Assembly (NCBI RefSeq): GCF_012275515.1
Contig: NZ_JAAZQL010000011.1
Coordinates: forward strand, 62,001-126,000
Direction of reading: 5' to 3'
Length of the DNA stretch: 64,000 nt
From: Novosphingobium sp. SG707
GTDB taxonomy: Bacteria; Pseudomonadota; Alphaproteobacteria; Sphingomonadales; Sphingomonadaceae
Of the stretch, positions 1-9,473 are shown in pieces. Position numbers and translations under genes: made by a program. The notes under the pieces are model-generated. The model saw only the letters and a program-made list of their open reading frames with translations, was not told the DNA's origin and made no database searches. The stretch's first letter is position 1. The number at the start of each line of letters is the position of its first letter.

Positions 1-1
1 T

Positions 2-97
2 CTCGGTGCAGTCACCGAGGAAACCAAGGGCATTTCCAATGTGCCCCAGCTCGACAATCAGGGCAATTTCGGCGGCGGGGGTCTCTCCGACGACTGA
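2..97 (+). CDS. Lasso peptide precursor, 3' end only
   Basis: The window opens inside a small reading frame that ends at TGA 95-97. The last leader residues read LGAVTEETK and the core begins with Gly at 29. The core (29-94, 22 residues) has ring segment GISNVPQLD, so Gly1 can form an isopeptide bond with Asp9, giving a 9-residue macrolactam. Thr sits at leader position -2, the known recognition residue of lasso precursors. The tail is rich in glycine and ends GLSDD, like sphingonodin-type peptides as I recall them. B and C maturation genes follow directly. The 5' end and promoter lie outside the window, so leader length is unknown. A lasso identity is well supported; biological activity is not inferable. 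Confidence 0.85.
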   Translation, partial: LGAVTEETKGISNVPQLDNQGNFGGGGLSDD

Positions 98-192
98 TCC
101 TTCCGGCGGCGCGTTGTTTTTCGGCGCGTCGCCAACTTCCATGGGCGGCAATTCCTTTGGCGCCCGATCGAAATCCCGATGGGAGAGGATGG

Positions 193-864
193 ATGGGCTT
201 GTCCCTTGGCGAGAAATGGTCGTTCTGCGTGCCCGAGGACCAGGTCATCCTCATGGATATCGCAAGCAACACCTATGTGATGTTGCCGCCCTCGCTGGCC
301 TCTTCCTTTGACCGGTTGCGCATGCATGAACCCCTCGATGGCCGCGATATGCCGGGCATGGCGAAGCTGCTCCAGGCGGGCATCATCGCCCAGCAGGAGG
401 AGCAAGGCGCGATCCTCCCTTGCTCGCTTCCGGTCGAACCAACCTGCGGATTTGACGATCGGGATCTGTCTGGCTGGTCGGCCCACGATCTGCTTCAGGC
501 AATCCTTGCTCTGGGCAGGGCCCGTTATGCGCTGCGACGGCATGATCTTGCGGGAATATTGGCTCAAATACGGGACCGGAAGCAGAGCTTCACCGGCACG
601 GAGGTTGCAAGCGCACATCGCCGCGCGCGAGCCATTGCTGCGGCCTTTTACCGGCTCAATGCCCTGGTCACCCGCTACGATCAGTGCCTGCTGCGATCGC
701 TGGCCATGATGCGCTGCCTGCTTGCCCATAGGGTGCCGGCCAATCTGGTCTTCGGGGTGGCGACGAGGCCCTTTCGCGCCCATTGCTGGTTGCAGCATGG
801 CGGCCTTGTGCTCAATGACACACTTGAGGGAATTGGAAATTACACACCAATTCTGGTGGTCTGA
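193..864 (+). CDS. Lasso peptide B protein (RRE plus transglutaminase-like leader peptidase)
   Basis: A 223-residue maturation protease that binds the precursor leader and cuts it off so that the core can be cyclised. The N-terminal 80 residues resemble a PqqD-like RiPP recognition element. The C-terminal part is the transglutaminase-like cysteine protease with a visible triad: Cys165 (YDQCLL), His197 (FRAHCW) and Asp209 (LVLND). ATG 193 is chosen because GGGAGAGG lies 5 bases upstream; a TTG at 157 would add 12 residues but has no such site. It is one fused B protein, as in proteobacterial lasso clusters. Its stop overlaps the start of the C gene (TGATG), so the two are translationally coupled. 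Confidence 0.9.
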   Translation: MGLSLGEKWSFCVPEDQVILMDIASNTYVMLPPSLASSFDRLRMHEPLDGRDMPGMAKLLQAGIIAQQEEQGAILPCSLPVEPTCGFDDRDLSGWSAHDLLQAILALGRARYALRRHDLAGILAQIRDRKQSFTGTEVASAHRRARAIAAAFYRLNALVTRYDQCLLRSLAMMRCLLAHRVPANLVFGVATRPFRAHCWLQHGGLVLNDTLEGIGNYTPILVV

Positions 865-2654
865 TGCGCGCCGACTATCTTGTTGCATGGAGCTTTGCTG
901 CCGGCCGCGGCCATGATGACCTCAACCGGCTTGGCGGAAATCTGGGGCTGGGTCTTGTTCATCAGGGGCGCCAATTATCCCTCTTCGCCAGTCCCGGGCA
1001 AGTGCTTCAACTTGATCCCGACAGCGGCCTTCTGGTCATCGGGCGATTGTTCAAGGGAACCAATCCTGTCCAAATCATCGATCGCTTCAGTGCCGGGGAG
1101 TGGCAACGCCTATCGTCCACTCGGGGCGAAGCCCTGATCGAGGATTTCTGGGGAGCCTATGTCGGGTTCGTTCCGGACGGCGAGGGGGGCAGCCTGCAGG
1201 CGATCCGCGATCCATCCGGGCAATGCCCATGCTTCTATCGGCTTGAGCCGGACCGCATTCTTTTCAGTTCGCGCGCTGATATTCTTGAGGCCGCTTCGGG
1301 GCATAAGGCAGACATAGATTGGGAAGCCCTTGCCGCTCATATCGTCTGGCCGATGGTCCGCGCGCAGCAAACGCCTGTTAGCCAGATCCATGAAATCCTG
1401 CCCGGGATGCGGCTTACCGCCCAGCGCGGAAACGTATCGAGCAGCCTTGCCTGGTCGCCGTGGAAGTTTACGCGTCAGGCCCGTTCGCTGCCTAGCCGGG
1501 AAGAGGCGGTGGCCACGCTTCGCCGTCGCATCATTGCCTGTACCGATGCCTGGGCGTCGGAGGCCCGGCATACACTTCTCGCCGTTTCGGGTGGTTTGGA
1601 CAGTTCGATCGTTGCGGCAGCGCTCGCAGCTTCGGGCCGGAGTTTTACATGCCTCACGCTTTATACCGGGCAGGCGGCGGGCGATGAACGTCCCTATGCC
1701 TGGCAGCTGGCCCGGCACCTCGGCGTCGAATTAAAGGAGGAACCGGAACGCGTCGACTTCGTCGATCTTGCACGCAGCGAAGCCAGACATCTTCCGCGTC
1801 CGATATCCCGCGCTTTTGCCCAATCGGGCGACCGCGCGCATCAGGAACTGGCGGCAAGGCTCGGCGCCGACCAGTTCATGACGGGCGGGGGCGGCGATAA
1901 TGTGTTCTGTTTCCTCCATTCGGTTGCCCCGCTTGCTGATCGCCTGATCGTGGCGGGCTCGCGCCTTGGCAGTCTGCAAACCCTGATGGATGTCGCGCGA
2001 TTGAATGAGGTCAGCGTCCTTACCGCGCTATCGGGCGCGCGTTCCAAGATCCGGCAGGTTGGCCAACCGCACCGCTGGCCCATGCGAACAGGCTTCCTGT
2101 CCCGCGATCTCGTGCGGAGCCTCGCAGGGCCACCGTCGCACCCATGGCTGTCGCCGCCGGGGGATGAAGTCCCCGGGAAGATCATGCATACGGCCTGGCT
2201 GGCCGGGATCCAAAATCATCTCGAAGGGTTTGGCCGGGAGTGGCTGCATCCTTTGCGCGCGCCGCTGATGGCGCAGCCGGTGGTCGAACACTGCCTTACT
2301 ATTCCATCCTGGATGTGGTGCAGCGGCGGGCAGGACCGCGTCCTTGCGCGGGAAGCCTTTGCCGACCTTCTGCCGCCCGCGATCGTAACGCGGCGATCCA
2401 AAGGCACTCCGACCGGCTTTGCGATGCAGCTTTTCGAGGCCAACCTGCCGGCGATCAGAGCATTGCTGCTCGAGGGCATGCTGGCAGGACAGGGTATTGT
2501 TGATCGCTACGCCCTCGAGGCCTTTCTCGCGCGACCTGATCCGCGCGATGTCGTGGCTTATATGGAAATCATGGCGCTGGTGGACGTCGAGGCATGGCTC
2601 AGAGCCTGGGCCATGCCATCGCCGCATATATCGCGCCGCGATCATGTGCCGTGA
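864..2654 (+). CDS. Lasso peptide C protein (asparagine synthetase-like macrolactam synthetase)
   Basis: A 596-residue ATP-dependent cyclase. It is expected to adenylate the core Asp9 side chain and let the Gly1 amine attack it, closing the lasso ring. The PP-loop ATP motif SGGLDSS is at residues 242-248, inside an asparagine synthetase-like C-terminal domain. The N-terminal part resembles the class II glutaminase fold but lacks the catalytic Cys2 (the protein starts MRADYL), as expected for lasso cyclases that do not use glutamine. Start ATG 864 overlaps the stop of the B gene. The 3' end overlaps the convergent isopeptidase gene by 13 bases. Confidence 0.92.
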   Translation: MRADYLVAWSFAAGRGHDDLNRLGGNLGLGLVHQGRQLSLFASPGQVLQLDPDSGLLVIGRLFKGTNPVQIIDRFSAGEWQRLSSTRGEALIEDFWGAYVGFVPDGEGGSLQAIRDPSGQCPCFYRLEPDRILFSSRADILEAASGHKADIDWEALAAHIVWPMVRAQQTPVSQIHEILPGMRLTAQRGNVSSSLAWSPWKFTRQARSLPSREEAVATLRRRIIACTDAWASEARHTLLAVSGGLDSSIVAAALAASGRSFTCLTLYTGQAAGDERPYAWQLARHLGVELKEEPERVDFVDLARSEARHLPRPISRAFAQSGDRAHQELAARLGADQFMTGGGGDNVFCFLHSVAPLADRLIVAGSRLGSLQTLMDVARLNEVSVLTALSGARSKIRQVGQPHRWPMRTGFLSRDLVRSLAGPPSHPWLSPPGDEVPGKIMHTAWLAGIQNHLEGFGREWLHPLRAPLMAQPVVEHCLTIPSWMWCSGGQDRVLAREAFADLLPPAIVTRRSKGTPTGFAMQLFEANLPAIRALLLEGMLAGQGIVDRYALEAFLARPDPRDVVAYMEIMALVDVEAWLRAWAMPSPHISRRDHVP

Positions 2655-4777
2655 GGCTTGGGGGCGGGTAGCTCGCTCTTTAGCTCCCTCCAATGCACGA
2701 TATCGGCGGCGCTTGCTGCATTGTCCGATGCGTGATCGAGCAGCCAGAAGTCGAACCAGTCGATCGAGCGCCGCATGCGGGACAATTGGTGGGCGGGCTC
2801 GCGGGTTATCAGGTGGCCCTCATTGGGGTAGATATAGAGGTCCGAAGCGCCGCCGGCATGCTGGATCGCCGAGAACAGTTGCAGGGCCGAAAGATATTCG
2901 TTTTCCGGGGTCTGGATCAGGAGCGAGCCTTTGATCTTTTCGGCGTTGAGGGCCGGAGAGATCGCCTTCCACCTTCCATCCTTGTCATCAAGCGGATGGG
3001 GCACGTTCAGAACGTCGAGCAGCCCGGTGTTCCAGCCATGGCGAGCCGGATCGATGAACATCATCGTGGCCGGGTCGATGGTGATGCCGGTGCCGATCAC
3101 GACCGTCTTGAACAGGTCGGTGTGGCTGAGCGCATAAGCGCCGACCATGCTGGTAAAGCTGTGTCCGGCGAGCCCGACCCGCGTGGGATCGATGAGCTTC
3201 TCAGCGGCAAGCTGGTCGATGATGGCCTTGTATCCGGCAATAGCGGCGAGATGCGGGGCAAGGGTCTGCAGCTTGCCATCTGGCGTTGCGGTCATTCCGA
3301 CGGAATTGTTGTGATTGACGCACAGGGCAGCCATTCCTCGCTGCGCCAGCATTTGCTCGGGAGCCAGCGAGGTAAACCCTCCGCGAAGCAGGCCGCGGCA
3401 GCGATAGCTGGTGATCACCAGCGGCACCGGCCCATTTTGATGGCGCGGCGTTACAAGAAAACCGGTGAAATTGTCCCCGCCCGCGCTGCGCCAGGTGACA
3501 AAACGCGCAGGATTGAACTGGCGCTGCCGCAGGGCAGGATTGGGATCGAACAAGGTTACCGTTTCGCCTCTCGTTGTATCGACGCGGACAAGACGGGGCG
3601 GTGAAGTGGGGCCTGCATGGATGCAAAACAGATAGGCGCCTTGTGCCGAGCAAGGCCTGTTGCTGTAGGTCGATCCACCATCGAGCGAGCCGTCGGCAGC
3701 GCGAATGACCCGCGTGGTTCCGCTCTCAGGCTTCCAGCCATACAGCGCCGTCCAGGTGGAGTAATCGGCCTCATGCGCGATGACGAGTTCGCGTACAGCC
3801 GGGTTCCAGCTGACGCCGCGCAGGGCGGCCGAATGGGTGAAACAGAAGGCTGCGCTGCATGCGCGCTCGCTGCCGTCGGGCAATTGGGCAACCACCTGAT
3901 AGGTCGGCTCCTGCAGGAATTTTCCGGGCGGCGAGGTTTGAACCAGACGCGCCGTCAGCTTGCCTGACGCGATCGAGATTGTGCGGTCGGCATCGCCTTT
4001 GCCCGCCCCCGACAGGACGGGATTGGATTGCGTGCCGGTTGGAGCCACCATCAATGGCGCGCGCTTGAAAGTCCCTCGCAACGGCACCAGTTTCTGCCGT
4101 AATTCGCCGGAAAAGGCCTCCCGCGCGCTATTGCCCTGGCCGACATAGCGCATGGTCGACCACCGATGGCCGATGAGGAAATTGCTGGTAAGGCGGCTTC
4201 CTTCCAGCGATACGGATCGATCAATGTGAATGCCGTCCCGGTGTTCCTGTGCCTCGGCCTGATCGATTGATTGCCGTGATGCGCGAACGCCGATCTCGGC
4301 CTGGCGCTCGCCGGGCAAGATCCTGAATGTCTCAATGTCGGCGCCGTCCGACAGTGCTACCTCGTCCCCTCCTTTGGGCGCGATCCGGTTGATCGTGACC
4401 CTATTGCCCCGCAGCGTCTGGACATAGAGGGATTTGCCGTCTTCTGCCCATTGCGCCTGACCATCGAGGATCGTGTCAAACATCGGTTGCCGCAGCGGCA
4501 GGCTCGGATGTCCAAGCGGGACCGCTGCCTTGTGGCTTCCACGCAGTTCGACCCAGAACCACTGGACGGTGACGCTGTTGCTTTTGAGGGACGGGGTAAT
4601 CACCCGGAAGGCCGCCAATCGACCATCAGGCGAGATGGTCACGCTGTCGAGGGTGCGCGTCCCCACCAGATCCTGCAAGGTGACCGGCGCGGCGGTGGGC
4701 GCGTCAGTTTTTCCGACTGCCGGCATGGAGCCCATTGCCCAAAAAAGTGCGACGGGCATAAAAGCGATTTTGTGCAT
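2642..4777 (-). CDS. Lasso peptide isopeptidase (S9 prolyl oligopeptidase family)
   Basis: A 711-residue serine hydrolase of the prolyl oligopeptidase type. In astexin-like clusters such enzymes specifically hydrolyse the isopeptide bond and linearise the lasso peptide. The nucleophile elbow is GLAGHSFTS with Ser at about residue 540. The catalytic His is in NEGHLI at about residue 655, with an acidic residue likely from the QTPENEY segment. The N-terminus (MHKIAFMPVALFWAMG) is a signal-peptide-like hydrophobic stretch, which suggests export. The start could be ATG 4777 or an upstream ATG at 4801; 4777 gives the better signal peptide. Function is assigned from family and from position beside the lasso B/C genes and the TonB receptor. 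Confidence 0.85.
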   Translation of the reverse strand: MHKIAFMPVALFWAMGSMPAVGKTDAPTAAPVTLQDLVGTRTLDSVTISPDGRLAAFRVITPSLKSNSVTVQWFWVELRGSHKAAVPLGHPSLPLRQPMFDTILDGQAQWAEDGKSLYVQTLRGNRVTINRIAPKGGDEVALSDGADIETFRILPGERQAEIGVRASRQSIDQAEAQEHRDGIHIDRSVSLEGSRLTSNFLIGHRWSTMRYVGQGNSAREAFSGELRQKLVPLRGTFKRAPLMVAPTGTQSNPVLSGAGKGDADRTISIASGKLTARLVQTSPPGKFLQEPTYQVVAQLPDGSERACSAAFCFTHSAALRGVSWNPAVRELVIAHEADYSTWTALYGWKPESGTTRVIRAADGSLDGGSTYSNRPCSAQGAYLFCIHAGPTSPPRLVRVDTTRGETVTLFDPNPALRQRQFNPARFVTWRSAGGDNFTGFLVTPRHQNGPVPLVITSYRCRGLLRGGFTSLAPEQMLAQRGMAALCVNHNNSVGMTATPDGKLQTLAPHLAAIAGYKAIIDQLAAEKLIDPTRVGLAGHSFTSMVGAYALSHTDLFKTVVIGTGITIDPATMMFIDPARHGWNTGLLDVLNVPHPLDDKDGRWKAISPALNAEKIKGSLLIQTPENEYLSALQLFSAIQHAGGASDLYIYPNEGHLITREPAHQLSRMRRSIDWFDFWLLDHASDNAASAADIVHWRELKSELPAPKPHGT

Positions 4778-4863
4778 TTTAAAAATCCAGATGGCGAGCA
4801 TAGGCGGCTGCCGCCCAGCGGTACGGCAGCGCGATGGGTGGGGAGCTAAGGTCGTGGGAGGCG

Positions 4864-7416
4864 TTACCAGTTCTTGCGAATGCCAAGGCCGATGAGCCTG
4901 CCGACCGGCGAGTAATTCGTCGTGTCATAAGGGGCGTCATAAGCCGCACGGGTACGGGTGATGTCCGGGCCGGCGTTCGTGATGTTCTGGGCCGAAAGCG
5001 CGATGTCAACGCCATCGAGTGCGCCGCCTGCAAGACGCAGACGACCGCTCAAATCCAGCGTTGCCATCCCGCTGACCGGCGTTGCCGGTGTGTAGCGGGT
5101 GTCGCTGACTCCGCCGATGTAATTGACGAAACCGGCAAGAGAGGCTCTTGACGAGTCCCAGGCCATACCGACACGGCTGCGGAAATGGGGCGGGTTATAA
5201 TAGGTTCCTGCCAGGGTAATCGTGCCCGCGCCGGGAAGCAGTTTCTGCTCGCTGTCGAGATAGCTGGCGGTTGCCGACAGCGTGATGCGATCGCCGTTAC
5301 TCATCGCATGCTGATATTCGGCAGAAAGGTCGATGCCGCGCAGCTTCTGCGTTGCAATGTTGAGATTTCGATCATCGACGATCGCCACCACATTGGCCGG
5401 ATTGAGGGCCGCGCCCGAGTAATTGTAGACGACCTTGTCGGCGAGCGCATTGGTGACCGCCGATGTCGCGGGATTATAAGTCAGGACGCTGGCATAGGCC
5501 GGATTGGAAAGCGACTGCTGCGGCAGGGAAATGGGCATGATGACCCGATTACGATACCTGATATCGAAATAGCCCAGCTCGATTTTGAGGCCGCGCACCC
5601 GCGCCGGGTGGAAGGCGAGGCTCGTGGTCCAGGTGTCAGCGCGTTCGGGCGACAGGTCGGGCCGCCCGCCCAGCAGAAAGATCGCGGTCGATCCGGCAGG
5701 GTATCCGCTGCCGCCCAATGTACCGACGGCATAGACGCTGGCGCTTTGCGCGGTATATCGCTGAAACAAAGTGGGAACCTTGAAGGATTGACCCCATGAT
5801 CCGCGCAGGTCAAAATCCCCGCTCGGCGCGTAAGCGAAGCCAAATTTGGGCGTGACGACCTCGTCAACGCCAGGATAGTTGTCATATCGGGCTGCCGCGC
5901 TCAGCGCGAGCGAGCGGATGAAGGGAATATTCTGCGAGGCTCCCACCAGCGGAATGTGCAATTCGGCAAAACCATAGCGCTCCGCCTGACTGGCTTTGAA
6001 ATTGCTGGCGGCATACATGCTGTCCTGTCGGAACCGATCCCGGCGATAGCCGCCGCCCACCGCCAGTTTCGCCATGCCGCCGGGTATTTCGAGGAGCGGG
6101 CCGTCGGCCTTCAGCTCAACCGATACGGCGGTGTTGCAGGTGCAGGTCAGTTGCGTTGTCGAGGTGGTTCCGTTGCTCGTCAGTTGCTGAACCAGCCTGG
6201 CCCGGTCTTCTCCGTACATGCCTGAGAGAGAAATCAGCCAACTGCTCGAGGCTGCCCATTGCAGCGTAGGGGCTGCAAAAAAGGACGATGACCGGACGCG
6301 CGAATTATAGGCCGCGGCATTGGCTGCGGTGCTCAGCGAATAGCCACGCTGATCGGTGCGCCAGTTATAGCCGCCATCGACGCTGAATGTGAGGCTTTTG
6401 GCGATATCCTGATGGAGGTTGATGATCGCGCTCTGGTGCTGGATGAAAGGGTAGAGAGTCAGGCCGGGATTGGTCACGGCGGCATAGGAGCGCTGCGAGG
6501 CGAGGATGGCGGTGTCTTTGCCATATTCATACGAGACCACCGCGCCGCCATTGCGCCAGCTTTTTCCGGCAACGATATCATACTGCTGCTGCCGGTCACC
6601 ACCCTCCGTGGCAAGGCCGAAGCGCGCGCTGGTTGAGAGGCCCTGATAGTCGCGCTTGAGGATGACGTTGGCGACGCCCGCCACCGCGTCGGAGCCGTAA
6701 AGCGCGGAGGCGCCATCGGTGACGATTTCGATCCTCTCGATGGCATCGATGGGGATCGCGGAAATATCGACGCTCTGGCGATTGCCGCCATTGGCCACGC
6801 GGTGCCCATTGACGAGGGTCAGCGTCGCATCCTGCCCGAGGCCGCGAAGATTGATCGAAGTTCCCGAACCAAAATTCTCGCCATTGGCGACCGGAATGCC
6901 AATTCCGATGCCCGGATTTTGGCCTCCGGTGAAATTCTGGGGTATCGATCGCACCACATCGCCCAGATTGCCATAGCCCGATGTTGCGATCTGCTGGCTG
7001 GAGATCGTGATCAACGGCCCGGTGGCGGCTGTGCCGCGGATCTGGGACCCGGTGACGACAATGGCGGAACTGCCCGCATTCACTTCTTTGGATGTCTGGA
7101 GAAATCGCTCCCCGATGAGGATACTTCCATCGCGACTGGTGGCCGTCAGGCCGGAATTGCGCAGCAGGATGTCGACAGCTTCGCCTGGCGTATAGGTGCC
7201 ATCGAGCGCTGGGGCTCGTTTGCCTTTGACCGATCGCCTCTCGAACATGATTTCCTGATGCGATGCGCGGCCGATGGTCCTGAGCGCGGACCCGAGATCC
7301 TGCTCGGGAAGATGGTATTCTTGTCTGTCGTCTGGCCCGGCCATCGTCGGCGAGAGCACCGCGATGGCTGAAAGGGCAATTGTGGAACTCAGGATGTACT
7401 TTCGAACATTTGCCAT
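4864..7416 (-). CDS. TonB-dependent outer membrane receptor with N-terminal STN domain
   Basis: About 850 residues. A signal peptide is followed by a secretin/TonB N-terminal (STN) signalling domain (EYHLPEQDLGSALRTIG). Next comes a plug domain starting near AIVVTGSQIRG and a long beta-barrel ending in a terminal aromatic (RKNW). STN-bearing receptors pass ligand binding to a FecR-type anti-sigma regulator, and a FecR gene and an ECF sigma gene lie just upstream on the same strand. Beside a lasso biosynthesis locus it probably takes up the lasso peptide or another ligand linked to it. Start ATG 7416 is preceded by a G-rich site (GGGGGTT); ATG 7428 would add four residues. Confidence 0.9.
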   Translation of the reverse strand: MANVRKYILSSTIALSAIAVLSPTMAGPDDRQEYHLPEQDLGSALRTIGRASHQEIMFERRSVKGKRAPALDGTYTPGEAVDILLRNSGLTATSRDGSILIGERFLQTSKEVNAGSSAIVVTGSQIRGTAATGPLITISSQQIATSGYGNLGDVVRSIPQNFTGGQNPGIGIGIPVANGENFGSGTSINLRGLGQDATLTLVNGHRVANGGNRQSVDISAIPIDAIERIEIVTDGASALYGSDAVAGVANVILKRDYQGLSTSARFGLATEGGDRQQQYDIVAGKSWRNGGAVVSYEYGKDTAILASQRSYAAVTNPGLTLYPFIQHQSAIINLHQDIAKSLTFSVDGGYNWRTDQRGYSLSTAANAAAYNSRVRSSSFFAAPTLQWAASSSWLISLSGMYGEDRARLVQQLTSNGTTSTTQLTCTCNTAVSVELKADGPLLEIPGGMAKLAVGGGYRRDRFRQDSMYAASNFKASQAERYGFAELHIPLVGASQNIPFIRSLALSAAARYDNYPGVDEVVTPKFGFAYAPSGDFDLRGSWGQSFKVPTLFQRYTAQSASVYAVGTLGGSGYPAGSTAIFLLGGRPDLSPERADTWTTSLAFHPARVRGLKIELGYFDIRYRNRVIMPISLPQQSLSNPAYASVLTYNPATSAVTNALADKVVYNYSGAALNPANVVAIVDDRNLNIATQKLRGIDLSAEYQHAMSNGDRITLSATASYLDSEQKLLPGAGTITLAGTYYNPPHFRSRVGMAWDSSRASLAGFVNYIGGVSDTRYTPATPVSGMATLDLSGRLRLAGGALDGVDIALSAQNITNAGPDITRTRAAYDAPYDTTNYSPVGRLIGLGIRKNW

Positions 7417-7486
7417 ACTAACCCCCATGGCGCCGATTGCCTTGAAATTCGGCGTTCAGGGGGGAGCGACAATCAGCGGGGCATGT

Positions 7487-8566
7487 TTATGAGGGGGGCT
7501 GGCAAATATTTTGCGGGCCCGCCGGACACGAGCGGGCGAGGGACAAGCTGTTGGGAGAGGCAACGAGTGTCAGCCCCAGAAGTCCTGCAAGATTTTGCGC
7601 AAGATGCTTCGTATCCGTTACCCGAAATGTACCCGAGACCCGGATTTCGTTCACATCGTCTGAGCCGGCAACAAGAGGCTGGCCGGCGTAGCGATTAGCA
7701 TCAGCGATCAGATCACCCAGCCGGACATTCTCATAGTCGCGCAAGCCATCCGGCCATTGCGCATCGCCATTGTTCGTGTCCGAAGCCTGCGCCAATTGCA
7801 GCACGCCGCCTTCCTCAAGCGAAATTTGCTGACCGGGCGTAAGACGAAGCGGAGGGCCGCCCGATTGCCCTCTGGCGTCAGCCATGGCGACATCGACAGC
7901 TCCGCGTAGGAGGTGCACCTTGATCCGGCGATCATCGGCCACGGTCACATCGAAGATGGTGCCGCGCGCGGTCACGGTGCCGCCGCCTGCGGACACGACG
8001 AAGGGGCGGGCTTCGTGAGCCACTTCAAAACGGGCATGGCCGCGAACCAGGCGCAGGTCGCGCTCAGCCTTGCTCAGCGAGACCAGCAGCAGGCTTCCTG
8101 TATCGAGCGTGACGGTTGAGCCATCGGCAAGTTTGAAGGAGCGAATTTCGCCAATGGCGGTCGCGAGTTTTTGGGGCTGGGCGCCTGACGGAAGTGATAC
8201 CGCAATCGGCGGCGATGAAACGAGGTTGCTGGCAGGAAAGTCGCTATGCCAGTGAAAGGCCCCGATTGCGGCCAGCCCGACAAGAGCGGTGCCGACAAAC
8301 GCGAGGTGCATCCCGCGACGGTTTTCTCTTTGGGGTTTCGGCAGATCCGGCTTCTCGGTTTCGCGGGTTTCATTTAGAAATTTGCCCAGGCTGAAAGTCT
8401 CGGCAATCCGGTTATACGCCATTCGGTGCAGCGCGCCGCGCGCCAGCCAGGCTTCAAATTCCTGACGGCGGGTCTCGGCCTCGGGACCGCGCATGATGGT
8501 GAACCAGTCGGCCGCCTCATCGCGCAATTGCCCGTGAGAAGGCGGTGTTTGAGCTTCTTCCATCAT
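7487..8566 (-). CDS. FecR-type anti-sigma / transmembrane signal transducer
   Basis: 359 residues. The N-terminal DUF4880-type cytoplasmic region (DEAADWFTIMRGPE, EFEAWLA) should hold the ECF sigma factor. One transmembrane helix follows (HLAFVGTALVGLAAIGAFHW) and then a periplasmic FecR domain (IRSFKLADGSTVTLDTGS, RGTIFDV). The C-terminal 70 residues (AGQPLVAGSDDVNEIRVSGTF) look like a short STN/secretin-like segment. The start overlaps the sigma gene stop (8563-8566), so both are made together. The receptor gene follows 70 bases downstream, completing a FecI/FecR/FecA-type cell-surface signalling unit. Confidence 0.9.
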   Translation of the reverse strand: MMEEAQTPPSHGQLRDEAADWFTIMRGPEAETRRQEFEAWLARGALHRMAYNRIAETFSLGKFLNETRETEKPDLPKPQRENRRGMHLAFVGTALVGLAAIGAFHWHSDFPASNLVSSPPIAVSLPSGAQPQKLATAIGEIRSFKLADGSTVTLDTGSLLLVSLSKAERDLRLVRGHARFEVAHEARPFVVSAGGGTVTARGTIFDVTVADDRRIKVHLLRGAVDVAMADARGQSGGPPLRLTPGQQISLEEGGVLQLAQASDTNNGDAQWPDGLRDYENVRLGDLIADANRYAGQPLVAGSDDVNEIRVSGTFRVTDTKHLAQNLAGLLGLTLVASPNSLSLARSCPAGPQNICQPPS

Positions 8567-9135
8567 TCCTGTTCCAGGGCAGCGTCAATATGCGCGAGCG
8601 CGCGTGCAACATGATATTGCACGGTCGGGATGGAAAGGCCCAGCCTTTCTCCGATTTCCCTATAGGGGAGCTCTTCGACCCGGTGAAGGAGAAAGACTTC
8701 TCTGGTCTTGTCAGGAAGTTCGCTCAAGGCCTGCCGATAGATCCGCATCACATCTGCCACCTCGAGACGGTCACCCTGGTCCGGAGGCATTGCGTGCTCA
8801 TAGCCATCGTCGAAGGACACGCGGAAGCGTCCAAGCCTGTTTTCCAGCCGCCTTGTTCGATTGAAGAGCAGATTGCGCGCGATGCGCTGCAAATAGGCTG
8901 CCGGTCGCTCCGGAATATCCTTCGCCATGGCGCCGACCAGTCTGGCAAAGGCTTCCTGCACGAGATCGCTGGCGTCATCTCCGCTGCGCAGGCGCGAGCG
9001 AAAATAGCGCCGAAGTCTGGGTGCCTCCACAGCATAGATTTGACTAAGGTCTGTGGTCTCTGCCTCGTGGTCATCACGGCGGACAGGTTCATTCACCTGC
9101 CGCGCCCGATCGGGGCGTTCGGTATAGAAAGACAT
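8563..9135 (-). CDS. ECF RNA polymerase sigma factor (FecI-like)
   Basis: About 190 residues. Region 2 (LRRYFRSRLRSGDDASDLVQEAFARLV) and region 4 (ALSELPDKTREVFLLHRVEELPYREIGERLGLSIPTVQYHVARALAHIDAAL) are both intact. The start used is ATG 9135 (MSFYTERPDR); ATG 9192 would add 19 residues that do not resemble the family. Partner of the overlapping FecR gene. It probably drives the receptor gene and perhaps the lasso genes, but the target promoters cannot be established from this window alone. Confidence 0.88.
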   Translation of the reverse strand: MSFYTERPDRARQVNEPVRRDDHEAETTDLSQIYAVEAPRLRRYFRSRLRSGDDASDLVQEAFARLVGAMAKDIPERPAAYLQRIARNLLFNRTRRLENRLGRFRVSFDDGYEHAMPPDQGDRLEVADVMRIYRQALSELPDKTREVFLLHRVEELPYREIGERLGLSIPTVQYHVARALAHIDAALEQE

Positions 9136-9435
9136 GAAACCACGGATCCTCACGGCACGGCAGAGATCTCCCCGGAAGCAACCGGAGATCATCTTGGGTG
9201 AGGTGGGCCGCGTCGTCGCCTGATCGGACGACTGGCGCCCGACCCGTGGGTCGAGCTTCGATATACCTGACAGGACTATCCTGCGGGTGGCTGCCAGCGT
9301 TCCGGCCCGCGTGCGTCAATATGTGACCAATCGGGGACTCAATCAAGTCGCTGGTATTGAAGAGCGCTTAATACGTACAAGGGAGCAAACGTCATCGCTG
9401 ATGATGCACGATCAGGCGCTTGAATTGCACCTTTG

Positions 9436-9452
9436 ATAGGATTAAATCCTAT
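9436..9452. promoter_or_regulatory. Probable ParD operator palindrome
   Basis: ATAGGATTAAATCCTAT is a perfect inverted repeat (8-base arms around a central A), ending 21 bases before the parD start. Antitoxins of the ribbon-helix-helix type repress their own operon by binding such palindromes. Assignment is by position and symmetry. Confidence 0.55.
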
Positions 9453-9473
9453 TGACACCTCAAGGATGGTTCC

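Noticed and set aside
9452..9457. TTGACA as a -35 box for parD
   Set aside because: It lies only 16 bases before ATG 9474, too close for a promoter with a spaced -10.
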